Source of the DNA: JAAAPF01 sp964481035 | Lineage (GTDB): Bacteria > Pseudomonadota > Alphaproteobacteria > Geminicoccales > Geminicoccaceae | NCBI GenBank assembly: GCA_964481035.1 | Contig: CAYZSE010000142.1 | Span: forward strand, 1-7,566 | DNA: 7,566 nucleotides | Direction: 5' to 3' | Shown here: positions 1 to 6,321 of the stretch, piece by piece | Layout of the letters: each line of letters starts with the position of its first letter | Numbering within the stretch: the stretch's first letter is position 1 | Notes under the pieces: generated by a model | What the model saw: the letters and a program-made list of their open reading frames with translations, nothing else | What the model was told of the DNA's origin: nothing | Database searches by the model: none | Made by a program: the position numbers and the translations under genes

Positions 1-410
1 TAGGCCCAGAGCAGCAGCAGGCAGAGCCCGTTGGCCAGAAGCGCGGCGGTGCCGACCGCCCCCATGGTGAAGGCATGCGGCACGGTCCCGACGATCGCGT
101 GCCAGACGACGGTGCCGAGCACCCAGAAGCCGAACACGGCCATGCTCAGGCCCTTGACCAGCGCCGCGATCGCCCGGTAGCGCAACACCATGCCGACGAC
201 GACGAGGCTGATCGTGTAGTTCGCGGCGTCGGCAAAGAAGTCGAGCGCGTCGGCCAGCAGCGACGCCGAGCCCGAAGCCAGGCTCGCGCCGATCTCGACC
301 ACGAACATCGCGAGGTTGATCGCCAGCACGGCCCAAAGCACGCGGCGAAAGCCGCGGGTCGCCCTCGCCGCGAGGTCGGAAGCGCACCCGTCGTTGGCGC
401 AGCAGGCCAT
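1..410 (-). CDS. Cation diffusion facilitator family transporter, N-terminal 136 residues (3' end outside window)
   Basis: The visible part is the N-terminal half of an inner-membrane cation transporter of the CDF family, which exports divalent metals (Zn, Cd, Co or Fe) in exchange for protons. A short cytosolic tail carries three cysteines (C3, C4, C9). Hydrophobic segments follow at about residues 24-45, 66-77, 87-108 and 115-135. The family's metal-site motif in the second membrane segment is seen as D57-x3-D61, the Asp form rather than His-x3-Asp. The ATG at 410 has a GGAG ribosome site at 418-421, 7 nt upstream, and lies about 26 nt downstream of the expected start of transcription from the MerR-type promoter. 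The second half, with the other metal-site helix, runs off the window. It diverges from the merR gene, which is the usual pairing for an inducible efflux gene. The family is fairly certain; the metal is inferred from the regulator. Confidence 0.82.
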   Translation of the reverse strand, partial: MACCANDGCASDLAARATRGFRRVLWAVLAINLAMFVVEIGASLASGSASLLADALDFFADAANYTISLVVVGMVLRYRAIAALVKGLSMAVFGFWVLGTVVWHAIVGTVPHAFTMGAVGTAALLANGLCLLLLWA

Positions 411-442
411 CGCCAATCTCCGTCTGGACAAGGCAGAGACGG

Positions 443-473
443 AGCCTGCACGCTATAGAGGCTATAGGGTCAA
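443..473 (-). promoter_or_regulatory. MerR-type promoter and operator for the CDF transporter
   Basis: On the minus strand a -35 box TTGACC (468-473) is separated from a poor -10 box CAGGCT (443-448) by 19 bp, longer than the normal 17. The spacer holds a perfect dyad, CTATAG (462-467), CCT, CTATAG (453-458). A long spacer filled by a dyad starting right after TTGAC is the hallmark of promoters that MerR-family regulators activate by untwisting DNA, as known for zntA, cadA and pbrA. By inference the adjacent MerR protein binds here, and its own gene is probably read from the same region on the other strand. Confidence 0.75.
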
Positions 474-487
474 GCCGGGGATCCGTG

Positions 488-910
488 ATGCTGACCATCG
501 GCGATCTCGCCGCGGCGACCGACACCAAGGTCGTCACCATCCGCTACTACGAGAAGATCGGCCTGCTGCCTGCACCTGCCCGCACCGCGGCCAACTACCG
601 GGCCTATGCGGGGGCGCATCTGGAGCGGCTGCGCTTCATCCGCCGCTGTCGTGAACTGGGCTTCTCGGTCGAGCAGACGCGCGCCCTGCTCGATCTCGCG
701 GGCGAGGCGACGGGGCCATGCGCCGAGGTGGACGCGCTCGCCGCCGCACATCTCGCCGACATCGAGCGCCGCGTTGCCGACCTCGAGCGCCTGGCGCACG
801 AGCTGCGCCACCTGCTTCGTTGCTGCCGCGGCGACGGCGTCGTCGCCGACTGCCGGATCCTGGCCGCCCTGTCGCCGGAAGGCGGTGCCGTCGGAGCCGA
901 TCGGGCTTAG
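488..910 (+). CDS. MerR-family metal-responsive transcriptional regulator (ZntR/CadR/PbrR type)
   Basis: This 140-residue cytosolic regulator is of usual length for the family. The N-terminal winged helix-turn-helix is clear (TIGDLAAATDTKVVTIRYYE, residues 3-22, then LLPAPARTAANYRAY). The long dimerisation helix spans about residues 79-112. Metal ligands match the pattern of divalent-ion sensors such as ZntR: one cysteine at the head of the dimer helix (C78) and a loop with C112, C113 and C122 (CC-x8-C). This differs from the single C-x7-C loop of the Cu(I) sensor CueR, so Zn, Cd or Pb sensing is inferred. The His that ZntR has in the loop appears to be absent. A GTG at 485 directly precedes the chosen ATG and is an equally possible start. 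The gene diverges from the CDF transporter and probably activates it through the dyad at 453-467. The family is certain; the exact metal is not. Confidence 0.9.
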   Translation: MLTIGDLAAATDTKVVTIRYYEKIGLLPAPARTAANYRAYAGAHLERLRFIRRCRELGFSVEQTRALLDLAGEATGPCAEVDALAAAHLADIERRVADLERLAHELRHLLRCCRGDGVVADCRILAALSPEGGAVGADRA

Positions 911-923
911 CTCGCCAATCGGC
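896..923 (+). terminator. Hairpin over the merR stop codon, possible terminator
   Basis: GCCGAT (896-901) pairs with ATCGGC (918-923). Inside it CGGGC (902-906) pairs with GCTCG (910-914) with one G-U pair, leaving a three-base loop that contains part of the TAG stop, and three unpaired bases (915-917). No T tract follows, so this is not a standard intrinsic terminator. It may protect the 3' end of the message or be chance in GC-rich DNA. Confidence 0.3.
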
Positions 924-1127
924 ACGAGCCCTCGACGACGGGTTTCCATGCGGAAGCCAATGCCAAACTCGCGTCCCGCTCGATGCTCCTCAGATCGCTT
1001 TTGCGGCGAGCCTCGATCTTGACCACGGCCACCTGCTTGGACCGCTCCCCGTCCGTTGCGGGCGAAACGTCGGCGGATCCTCGTCGCGCGCGGGCCGACG
1101 CTCGGGCGTGCGGTCGTGATCGGCGGC
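911..1127. other. Convergent intergenic gap without a recognisable gene
   Basis: These 217 bases lie between the end of merR (plus) and the end of the acyltransferase gene (minus). The stretch is less GC-biased than its flanks around 940-1020, and no frame gives a protein I recognise. A hairpin with a four-base loop occurs at 941-958 (GGTTTCC / GGAAGCC, one G-T pair). A minus-strand frame is open from the acyltransferase region down to 907, but it has no start of its own here. I regard the gap as non-coding. Confidence 0.6.
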
Positions 1128-1137
1128 TCAGCCGCCG
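1121..1137 (-). terminator. Hairpin over the stop codon of the phn operon's last gene
   Basis: CGGCGGC and GCCGCCG pair perfectly over 7 bp around a three-base loop. On the minus strand that loop is exactly the TGA stop codon of the acyltransferase gene (1128-1130). No run of T follows on the minus strand. It may slow polymerase or protect the 3' end of the operon message; a true intrinsic terminator is not shown. Confidence 0.35.
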
Positions 1138-1790
1138 TAGCGCTGGAGGAAGGCCTCGGCGGGCAGCTTGCGGAAGTCGTCGAGGGCGTCCTCCAGGCGC
1201 GCGTGGCTCCAGTCCCACCAGGCCAGCGCCATGAGCCGCTCGGCGGTGGCGACCTCGAGGCGGCGGCGGATGGGCTTGGCCGGGACGCCGCCGACGACCG
1301 TGTAGGGGGCGATGTCGCGGGTGACGACAGCACCGGCGCCGACGACGGCCCCCGTTCCCACCGTCACGCCAGCGACGATCGTCGCCCCGTGCCCGATCCA
1401 GACGTCGTGGCCGACGGTGACCGCCTGCGCCCGGCGCCAGGCGAACACCTCCTCCTCGTCGGCACCGAGGCCGTAGCCGGCGGCGCGGTACATGAAATGG
1501 TGCTGGGAGGCGCGCCAAGTCGGGTGGTTGCCGGGATTGACGCGAACCATCCGTGCGATCGAGCAGAACTTGCCGATCGTGGCGTAGATGACGTCGCCGT
1601 CCTCGACGATGTAGCTGTAGGCGCCGAGCTCGGTCTCGGTCAGCCGCGTGCGGGCACCCACCGCCGTGTAGGGCCCGAGGCGGCAGTCGCGAATCGCGGC
1701 CGTCGGGTGGATCGAGGGCTCGGGACCGAGCGGCGGGTTCTTGACCTCGGTCCCCGGGTGGTCCGCGATCGACGTCCAGTCGCCGCTCAC
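1128..1790 (-). CDS. Phosphonate-linked hexapeptide-repeat acyltransferase
   Basis: The 220-residue cytosolic enzyme belongs to the left-handed beta-helix acyltransferases (xenobiotic/chloramphenicol acetyltransferase type). It closely resembles the subfamily annotated as phosphonate metabolism transferase with hexapeptide repeats. Repeats run from about residue 22 (LGPEPSIHPTAAIRDCRLGP) to 83 and again from 123 to 170. The putative catalytic His is H89 in NPGNHP. The C-terminal coil turn contains DVWIGHGATIVAG (129-141) and the typical GGVPAKPIRRR (167-177), and a short helical tail ends the protein. The only suitable start is the GTG at 1788-1790, which overlaps the phnE2 stop as GTGA and lacks a clear ribosome site, suggesting coupled translation. 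Known relatives transfer acetyl from acetyl-CoA to an amine or hydroxyl. The acceptor here is unknown; an imported aminophosphonate or a toxic analogue is an inference from position. Family sure, substrate not. Confidence 0.88.
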   Translation of the reverse strand: MSGDWTSIADHPGTEVKNPPLGPEPSIHPTAAIRDCRLGPYTAVGARTRLTETELGAYSYIVEDGDVIYATIGKFCSIARMVRVNPGNHPTWRASQHHFMYRAAGYGLGADEEEVFAWRRAQAVTVGHDVWIGHGATIVAGVTVGTGAVVGAGAVVTRDIAPYTVVGGVPAKPIRRRLEVATAERLMALAWWDWSHARLEDALDDFRKLPAEAFLQRYGG

Positions 1791-2629
1791 AGGTCGCGCC
1801 GGCCGATGAAGCGCTCGCGGAGGATGCGCGAGAGGTGGTCGATGAGCGCGACCGTCACCAGGATGACGAGGATGATGAACGCGGTCTGGTCCCAGAGGTT
1901 CACCCGCATCCGCTCGGAGAGCTGCAGACCGATGCCGCCGGCACCGACGATGCCGAGGATGGTGGCCGAGCGGGTGTTGCTCTCGAACCAGTAGAGCGAC
2001 AGCGACAGGAACACCGGCATGAGCTGCGGCAGCGCACCGAAGCGGTAGAGCTGCAAGGGTGCGGCACCGGTCGCCCGCACACCCTCCATCTGCTTCCGGT
2101 CGACGTTCTCCACCGCCTCGGAGTAGACCTTGGCGAGCGTGCCGGTGTCCGAGGTGGTGATGGCGAGCACGCCGGCGAGGGGCCCGAGGCCCACCGCGCG
2201 GACGTAGATCAAGGCCCAGATGAGCTGATCGACGCCGCGCAGGATGTCGAGGCCACGGCGGACGAGGTGGCGGAAGGGGCCGAGCGGGTTGATGTTCGCG
2301 GCGGCGAGGAAGCCCAGCGGCAGGGCCATGAGCGAGGCGAGCACGGTGCCGAGGAACGCCATCGCCAGGGTCTCGCCGAGCCCCCAGAAGATGCCGGCGA
2401 AGTCCCAGGTCCAGAAGCCCTGCCAGACCACCATCGAGCGGATGACGATCCACATCCGATCCGCGCCGGCGACGAGCTTGGCGAGGCTGATGTCGAACAG
2501 CCACAGGCAGAAGACGCCGTAGGCGAGGCCCGCGAGCCAAGGCGCCCAGCGCCGCAGCCGCGCCCGGACGCTGGTATCGAACAGGGTCGGGAAGCGGGCG
2601 GCGATCGCAGCGTCGGTCAGCGTGCTCAT
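1787..2629 (-). CDS. phnE: Phosphonate ABC transporter permease, second subunit
   Basis: This 280-residue integral inner-membrane protein is one half of the transport channel. Hydrophobic segments appear at about residues 29-46, 82-112, 135-157, 205-214 joined to 220-236, and 248-264. The cytoplasmic coupling (EAA) loop that contacts the ATPase is at 182-201, EGVRATGAAPLQLYRFGALP. The glycine-rich IVGAGGIG (227-234) is typical of PhnE. The ATG at 2629 overlaps the phnE1 stop as ATGA, and GGGAGA lies 8 nt upstream. Two different permease genes in a row, as in the rhizobial phoCDET transporter, suggest a PhnE1-PhnE2 heterodimer rather than a homodimer. The family assignment is secure; a homodimer with a separate role is possible but less likely. 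Confidence 0.93.
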   Translation of the reverse strand: MSTLTDAAIAARFPTLFDTSVRARLRRWAPWLAGLAYGVFCLWLFDISLAKLVAGADRMWIVIRSMVVWQGFWTWDFAGIFWGLGETLAMAFLGTVLASLMALPLGFLAAANINPLGPFRHLVRRGLDILRGVDQLIWALIYVRAVGLGPLAGVLAITTSDTGTLAKVYSEAVENVDRKQMEGVRATGAAPLQLYRFGALPQLMPVFLSLSLYWFESNTRSATILGIVGAGGIGLQLSERMRVNLWDQTAFIILVILVTVALIDHLSRILRERFIGRRDL

Positions 2630-3510
2630 GCGAGGTTCTCCCTGCCGATCGCCCGATGCCGCAGCCGTTCGGAAAGGAGGTCGACGGCGGTCACGGTCAA
2701 GACGATGAGCAGGACGATGGCGCTCACCTCCTCGTAGTGGTTGAAGCTGATGACGTAATACAGCTCCTGGCCGATGCCGCCGCCGCCGACGAAGCCGATG
2801 ATCGACGCGCTGCGAATGTTGATCTCGAGCCGGACCCAGATGTAGCTGAGGAAGTTGGGCCAGACCTGAGGCAGAACGCCGTAGCGCATCTCGTCGAACC
2901 AGGTGCCGCCGGCGGCGCGCACGCCCTCGATGGGCCGGTCGGAGGCGTTCTCGTTGACCTCGGAGAACATCTTGCCGAGCGCCCCCGCGGTATGGATGGC
3001 GATGGCGAGCACGCCCGCCGCCGGGCCGATGCCGAGCGCGTAGACCAGGATCAGCGCGAAGACGATCTCCGGCACCGACCGGCAAACCTCGAAGAAGCGC
3101 CGCGTTGCGAAGTAGATCCAGCCGTTGCGGACCAGGTTACGCGACGCGGCGAAGCACAGCGTCACCGCAACTACCGCCCCCAACAGCGTCGAGAAGATCG
3201 CGATGTTGACCGTCTCGAAGAGGAGCTGGGCGTATTTCGGCAGGTTGAAGTACCAGTAGGCGAGCGAGCCTTCCGTCCGGGTGTCGGCGAAGAGAACGTC
3301 GGGCCGCAGAACCGGCAGCGTGTCGTAGATGTAGTCGCCGATGCGCGGCAGGCCGTTGGCGAGCTTGTCGGGCAGGAAGCTCGAGACGTTGAAGGAGACG
3401 AACAGCGCGACGAGGAACAGCGCCCACAAGATCACGTTGCGGCGCCGCCGCTGGGCCTGCAGCTCGCCCCAGTGCCTCTCGAAGCTCGTCACCGCGTCGA
3501 CGGTGGCCAT
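2626..3510 (-). CDS. phnE: Phosphonate ABC transporter permease, first subunit
   Basis: This is a 294-residue inner-membrane permease of the PhnE family. A cytosolic N-terminus rich in Arg (RRRR at 21-24) leads into a membrane segment at about 25-43. A periplasmic stretch of roughly 50 residues follows, then hydrophobic segments at about 97-122, 146-175, 219-228 joined to 233-247, and 262-278. The EAA coupling loop is at 195-214 (EGVRAAGGTWFDEMRYGVLP), and IGFVGGGGIG (238-247) is the PhnE signature. The ATG at 3510 follows a GGGAGAG ribosome site by about 7 nt, with a 51-nt gap from the second phnD gene. Its last 4 bases overlap phnE2. It should form the channel with phnE2 and be powered by PhnC. 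Family assignment is secure. Confidence 0.93.
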   Translation of the reverse strand: MATVDAVTSFERHWGELQAQRRRRNVILWALFLVALFVSFNVSSFLPDKLANGLPRIGDYIYDTLPVLRPDVLFADTRTEGSLAYWYFNLPKYAQLLFETVNIAIFSTLLGAVVAVTLCFAASRNLVRNGWIYFATRRFFEVCRSVPEIVFALILVYALGIGPAAGVLAIAIHTAGALGKMFSEVNENASDRPIEGVRAAGGTWFDEMRYGVLPQVWPNFLSYIWVRLEINIRSASIIGFVGGGGIGQELYYVISFNHYEEVSAIVLLIVLTVTAVDLLSERLRHRAIGRENLA

Positions 3511-3561
3511 GAAGCGCTCTCCCGAGACAAGCCGGGACGGCCGGGCCGCCCCCCGATCGGA

Positions 3562-4500
3562 TCAGCCGCGGCGGCTTTGAATGGTCGCGCGCCGCATCCT
3601 GATGATCGGCTCGTAGAACTCGTGCGAGATCGGGACGTAGCCTTTGCCTTCGCCGCCCGAGAGATCGGCGTAGCATTCGGGATGCTCATCGGACAGCGAG
3701 ACCATGAACGCCTGGAACGCGTCCTTGACCTCCTGCGGCAGGTTCGTGCGGATCACCATCGGCCCGTTGGCGATGAGACTCGACTGCCAGATGACGCGGA
3801 TGTCCGCCATGTCGAGCGCGCCCTTGTCGACCATTCGGCGCAGATTGCCTCGGGTGTAGCCGGCGGCCGGATCGCCCATGCCCGAGATCCAGGTGGCGAC
3901 CGCGTCGTACTGCCCGTTGAGGAGCGCGATCACGCTCTGCTCGTGGCCACCGGAAAAGCCGATCTCGCCGAAGAACATGTCGGCGCCGGCGGTCCTGTAG
4001 CCCTGCTCCTGGAGCTCGAAGTTCGGCACCAGATAGCCGGAGGCCGAGTTGGGATCGGCGAAGGCGAGGGAGCGCCCGCGCAGGTCGTCCATCGTCTCGA
4101 TCCCGCTGTCGGCGCGGACGATCAGGACCGAGTAATAGCCGAGCGAGTCATCGGTGTTGGCGTCCGTGATGATGGGCTCGACCGCGTCGGGTTCCTGGAG
4201 GTGGATGCCGGCATAGGCCGAAGGCCCCAGACCCGCCACCTCCAAGGTCTCGGCGACGAGCCCCTGCATGACGCCGGCGTAGTCGCTAGCCGGGAAGAGC
4301 TCGACGGGGACCGAGAACGTCTCGGTGATGAGGTCGGCCAGGCAATCCCGCCGCTTCACCGCGTCCGCCTCGTTCTCGCTGCCGATGATGCCGATGCGCC
4401 AGACCGACAGGTACTTCGAGAAGTCGATGGCGTCGCTAGCGGCGGCCGGTGGCGCGGCGATACCGGCCGCCGCTAGGGTCGCGATCATCAGGCTTCGCAT
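3562..4500 (-). CDS. phnD: Phosphonate-type periplasmic binding protein, second paralogue
   Basis: This 312-residue secreted binding protein delivers ligand to the PhnE channel. The signal peptide covers about residues 1-21 (MRSLMIATLAAAGIAAPPAA then ASD). Mature-domain motifs typical of phosphate/phosphite/phosphonate binding proteins are PASDYAGV (70-77), LGPSAYAG (91-98), GYYSVLI (121-127), DPNSASGYLVP (149-159) and GFSGGHEQ (181-188). The Glu in GHE matches the residue that contacts the amine of 2-aminoethylphosphonate in E. coli PhnD. GYYSVLI is nearer to E. coli PhnD (GYWSVLI) than the matching stretch in the other copy. C53 and C276 are shared with the paralogue and could form a disulfide. 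The ATG at 4500 follows GAGGAG by about 7 nt, the strongest ribosome site in the operon. It may bind phosphonate, phosphite or phosphate; the ligand cannot be settled from sequence. Confidence 0.93.
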   Translation of the reverse strand: MRSLMIATLAAAGIAAPPAAASDAIDFSKYLSVWRIGIIGSENEADAVKRRDCLADLITETFSVPVELFPASDYAGVMQGLVAETLEVAGLGPSAYAGIHLQEPDAVEPIITDANTDDSLGYYSVLIVRADSGIETMDDLRGRSLAFADPNSASGYLVPNFELQEQGYRTAGADMFFGEIGFSGGHEQSVIALLNGQYDAVATWISGMGDPAAGYTRGNLRRMVDKGALDMADIRVIWQSSLIANGPMVIRTNLPQEVKDAFQAFMVSLSDEHPECYADLSGGEGKGYVPISHEFYEPIIRMRRATIQSRRG

Positions 4501-4553
4501 GGTATTCTCCTCAATGCTGCCGGCAGCGCCGCGCCGCCGCCATCTCGACGAGA
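4501..4553 (-). promoter_or_regulatory. Spacer between the two phnD genes, with two palindromes
   Basis: The 53-nt gap contains a perfect 12-bp palindrome GCTGCCGGCAGC (4516-4527) and a 13-bp one, ATCTCGACGAGAT (4542-4554), that touches the stop codon of the upstream gene. It also holds the GAGGAG ribosome site of the downstream phnD. Such structures could stabilise or cut the message between binding-protein genes, but neither is a clear hairpin with a good loop. Confidence 0.25.
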
Positions 4554-5492
4554 TCAGTTGCGGCGCTGCGCCATGACCTCGCGGCGCATCTCGACGACGC
4601 CCTCGTAGAAGCCGTGGTCGACCTCGGCGTAGCCGCTGCCCTCGCCCGAGGTGATGTTGCGGTAGCACTCGGGATCGCGGTCGATCATGCCCATGAGGAG
4701 GGTCTTGTAGGCCTGCTTGACGTCGTCCGGCAGCTCCTGCCGGACGACGAGCGGGCCGTTGGCGATGAGGTTCGAGCGCCAGATCTCGCGGATCTCGCCC
4801 GTGTCCAGCGCGCCCTTGTCCACCATGTTGCGCAGCATGCCGCGGCTGTAGCCTTCCTCGAAGGAGCCCTGGCCCGAGATCCAGGTCACCGCCGCGTCGT
4901 ATTGGCCGTTGAGCATGGCGACGATGCCCTGCTCGTGCCCGCCCGAGAACCCGACGCGCCCGAAGTGTGCCTCGGCGCCCTCGGTAGGATAGCCAGTCCG
5001 GTTGAGCTCAAACTGCGGGATCAGGTAGCCCGAGGCCGAATTGGGATCGGCGAAGGCGAGCGACCGGCCCTTCATGTCCTCGATCGAGTGGATGTCGCTC
5101 GAGGCGAGCACGTACATGCCCGAGTAGTAGCCGGTCGAGCCGTCGAGCTGCGCCTCGGTGAGGATCGGCTCGACCGCGTCGGGATCCTGCAGGTAGATGC
5201 CGGCGTAGGCCGAGGCCCCGAGGTGCGCGCTCTCGACGGTGCCGGCGAGCAGGCTCTGCTGGACGCCGGCATAGTCGGACGCGGGGTAGAGTTCCACGGG
5301 CACGCCGAACTCCTTGGTCACATGATCGGCGAGGCAGGCGTAGTTCTTGAGCCGGTCGGCCTCGTTCTCGCCCCCGAGCAGGCCGATCCGCCAGACCGCG
5401 ACGTGCTGGCTGAAATCCATGGTGTCCGCGGCCTCGGCGGCGGCGGTCAGCGCGACGGTGGCGACGCCGGCGACGAGCAGGGTCTTCAACAT
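4554..5492 (-). CDS. phnD: Phosphonate-type periplasmic binding protein, first paralogue
   Basis: This 312-residue periplasmic binding protein has a signal peptide of about 21 residues ending in the AxA-type site AEA (MLKTLLVAGVATVALTAAAE, then A). Motifs are PASDYAGV (70-77), LGASAYAG (91-98), GYYSGMY (121-127), DPNSASGYLIP (149-159) and GFSGGHEQ (181-188). It has the same length as the next gene's product and aligns with it without a gap; a hand count gives about 171 of 291 identical residues after the signal. The style (IGLLGGENEADRLKNYACL at 36-54, MVDKGALD at 223-230) resembles the rhizobial PhoD/PhnD group. C53 and C276 are conserved in both copies. It sits 35 nt downstream of phnC, and GGAGTGAG precedes the ATG. 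Differences near the ligand cleft (A93 against P93, GMY against VLI at 125-127) may change ligand preference; this is inference. Confidence 0.93.
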   Translation of the reverse strand: MLKTLLVAGVATVALTAAAEAADTMDFSQHVAVWRIGLLGGENEADRLKNYACLADHVTKEFGVPVELYPASDYAGVQQSLLAGTVESAHLGASAYAGIYLQDPDAVEPILTEAQLDGSTGYYSGMYVLASSDIHSIEDMKGRSLAFADPNSASGYLIPQFELNRTGYPTEGAEAHFGRVGFSGGHEQGIVAMLNGQYDAAVTWISGQGSFEEGYSRGMLRNMVDKGALDTGEIREIWRSNLIANGPLVVRQELPDDVKQAYKTLLMGMIDRDPECYRNITSGEGSGYAEVDHGFYEGVVEMRREVMAQRRN

Positions 5493-5527
5493 GCGGGTCT
5501 CACTCCGAGGTACAGGGTCGATCCAGA

Positions 5528-6319
5528 TCAGTTCGCGGCGGCGGACAGCGCGGTCGAGGTGACGCTCTCGCTCAGCATCTCCTCGGCCTCGACGCCGTAG
5601 ATGCCGCGCACGGTCGCCTCGTCGAGCGCGCCCGGCGCACCGTCGAAGACCACGCGGCCCTGCAGCATGCCGACCACTCGGTCGCAGTAGGTGCGTGCGG
5701 TGTCGAGCGTGTGCAGGTTGCAGATGACGGTGATGCCGTCCTCGCGGTTGATCCGCCGCAGGGCGTCCATGACCACGGTGGCGTTGCGCGGGTCGAGCGA
5801 GGCGATCGGCTCGTCGGCGAGCACCACGTCGGGGCGCTGCATCAGCGCGCGAGCGATGGCGACGCGCTGCTGCTGGCCGCCCGACAGCGTGTCGGCCCGC
5901 TGCAGCGCGGTCTCGGCCATGTCCAGGCGGTCGAGCGCGCGGATGGCGTCGGCCCGCTCCTCGGTGGTGAAGCTCGCGGTCATCGAGGCGAGAAAGCCGT
6001 GGCCGTTGAGGCGGCCCAACAGCACGTTGGTGACGACGTCGAGGCGGCCGACGAGGTTGAACTGCTGGAAGATCATGGCGCAGCGCGCCCGCCAGCGGCG
6101 CAGCTCAGAGCCCTGGAGCGCGCTCACGTCGACGCCGTCGAAGACGATGCGGCCGGCGCTCGGGTCGCTCAGGCGGTTGAGCATCCGCAAGAGCGTCGAC
6201 TTGCCGGCGCCCGAGCGTCCGATCACGCCGAGCATCTGCCCTCCCGGCACCTCGAGGGTCACGGCGTCGACGGCGCGCACGTCACCGAACGCCTTGGTCA
6301 ACGCCTCGACACGAAGCAT
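5528..6319 (-). CDS. phnC: Phosphonate ABC transporter ATP-binding protein
   Basis: This 263-residue cytosolic ATPase powers the PhnE channel and probably works as a dimer. All catalytic motifs are present: Walker A GRSGAGKST (34-42), Q-loop around Q85-Q86 (IFQQFNL), signature LSGGQQQR (145-152), Walker B VVLADEP (165-171) with catalytic E170, D-loop SLDP (174-177) and H-loop H203. The LVGRLDVVTNVLLGRL stretch after the Q-loop is characteristic of PhnC. A tail of about 25 residues after GIYGVEAE is rich in Ser and Ala. The ATG at 6319 is chosen because GGAGAG lies about 8 nt upstream and MLRVEALTKAF is a natural ABC start; an in-frame ATG at 6349 would add ten residues unlike the family. It is the first gene of the operon, so the controls of the whole transporter should lie at 6320-6600. 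Identification is secure. Confidence 0.95.
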   Translation of the reverse strand: MLRVEALTKAFGDVRAVDAVTLEVPGGQMLGVIGRSGAGKSTLLRMLNRLSDPSAGRIVFDGVDVSALQGSELRRWRARCAMIFQQFNLVGRLDVVTNVLLGRLNGHGFLASMTASFTTEERADAIRALDRLDMAETALQRADTLSGGQQQRVAIARALMQRPDVVLADEPIASLDPRNATVVMDALRRINREDGITVICNLHTLDTARTYCDRVVGMLQGRVVFDGAPGALDEATVRGIYGVEAEEMLSESVTSTALSAAAN

Positions 6320-6321
6320 CC

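Noticed and set aside
907..1127. Minus-strand open frame after the acyltransferase gene as a possible small gene or transposase remnant
   Set aside because: No start codon with a ribosome site lies in the gap, and the peptide matches nothing I know. It is only the continuation of a shadow frame.
1056..1994. A 312-codon plus-strand open frame opposite the acyltransferase and phnE2
   Set aside because: It lies opposite two well-supported genes and has biased composition with no recognisable domain.
1128..2540. One 470-codon minus-strand open frame that would join the acyltransferase to a long N-terminal part
   Set aside because: The upstream part is an Arg/Pro-rich shadow frame of phnE2. The GTG at 1790 overlapping the phnE2 stop fits the family's natural start.
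2656..4476. A 606-codon plus-strand open frame opposite phnE1 and the second phnD
   Set aside because: It is antisense to clear transporter genes, has an Asp/Glu/Arg-heavy composition typical of GC-rich shadow frames, and shows no family motif.
4449..5600. A 383-codon plus-strand open frame opposite the first phnD
   Set aside because: It is a shadow of a clearly conserved gene and mirrors the antisense frame over the paralogous copy, as expected from the shared sense sequence.
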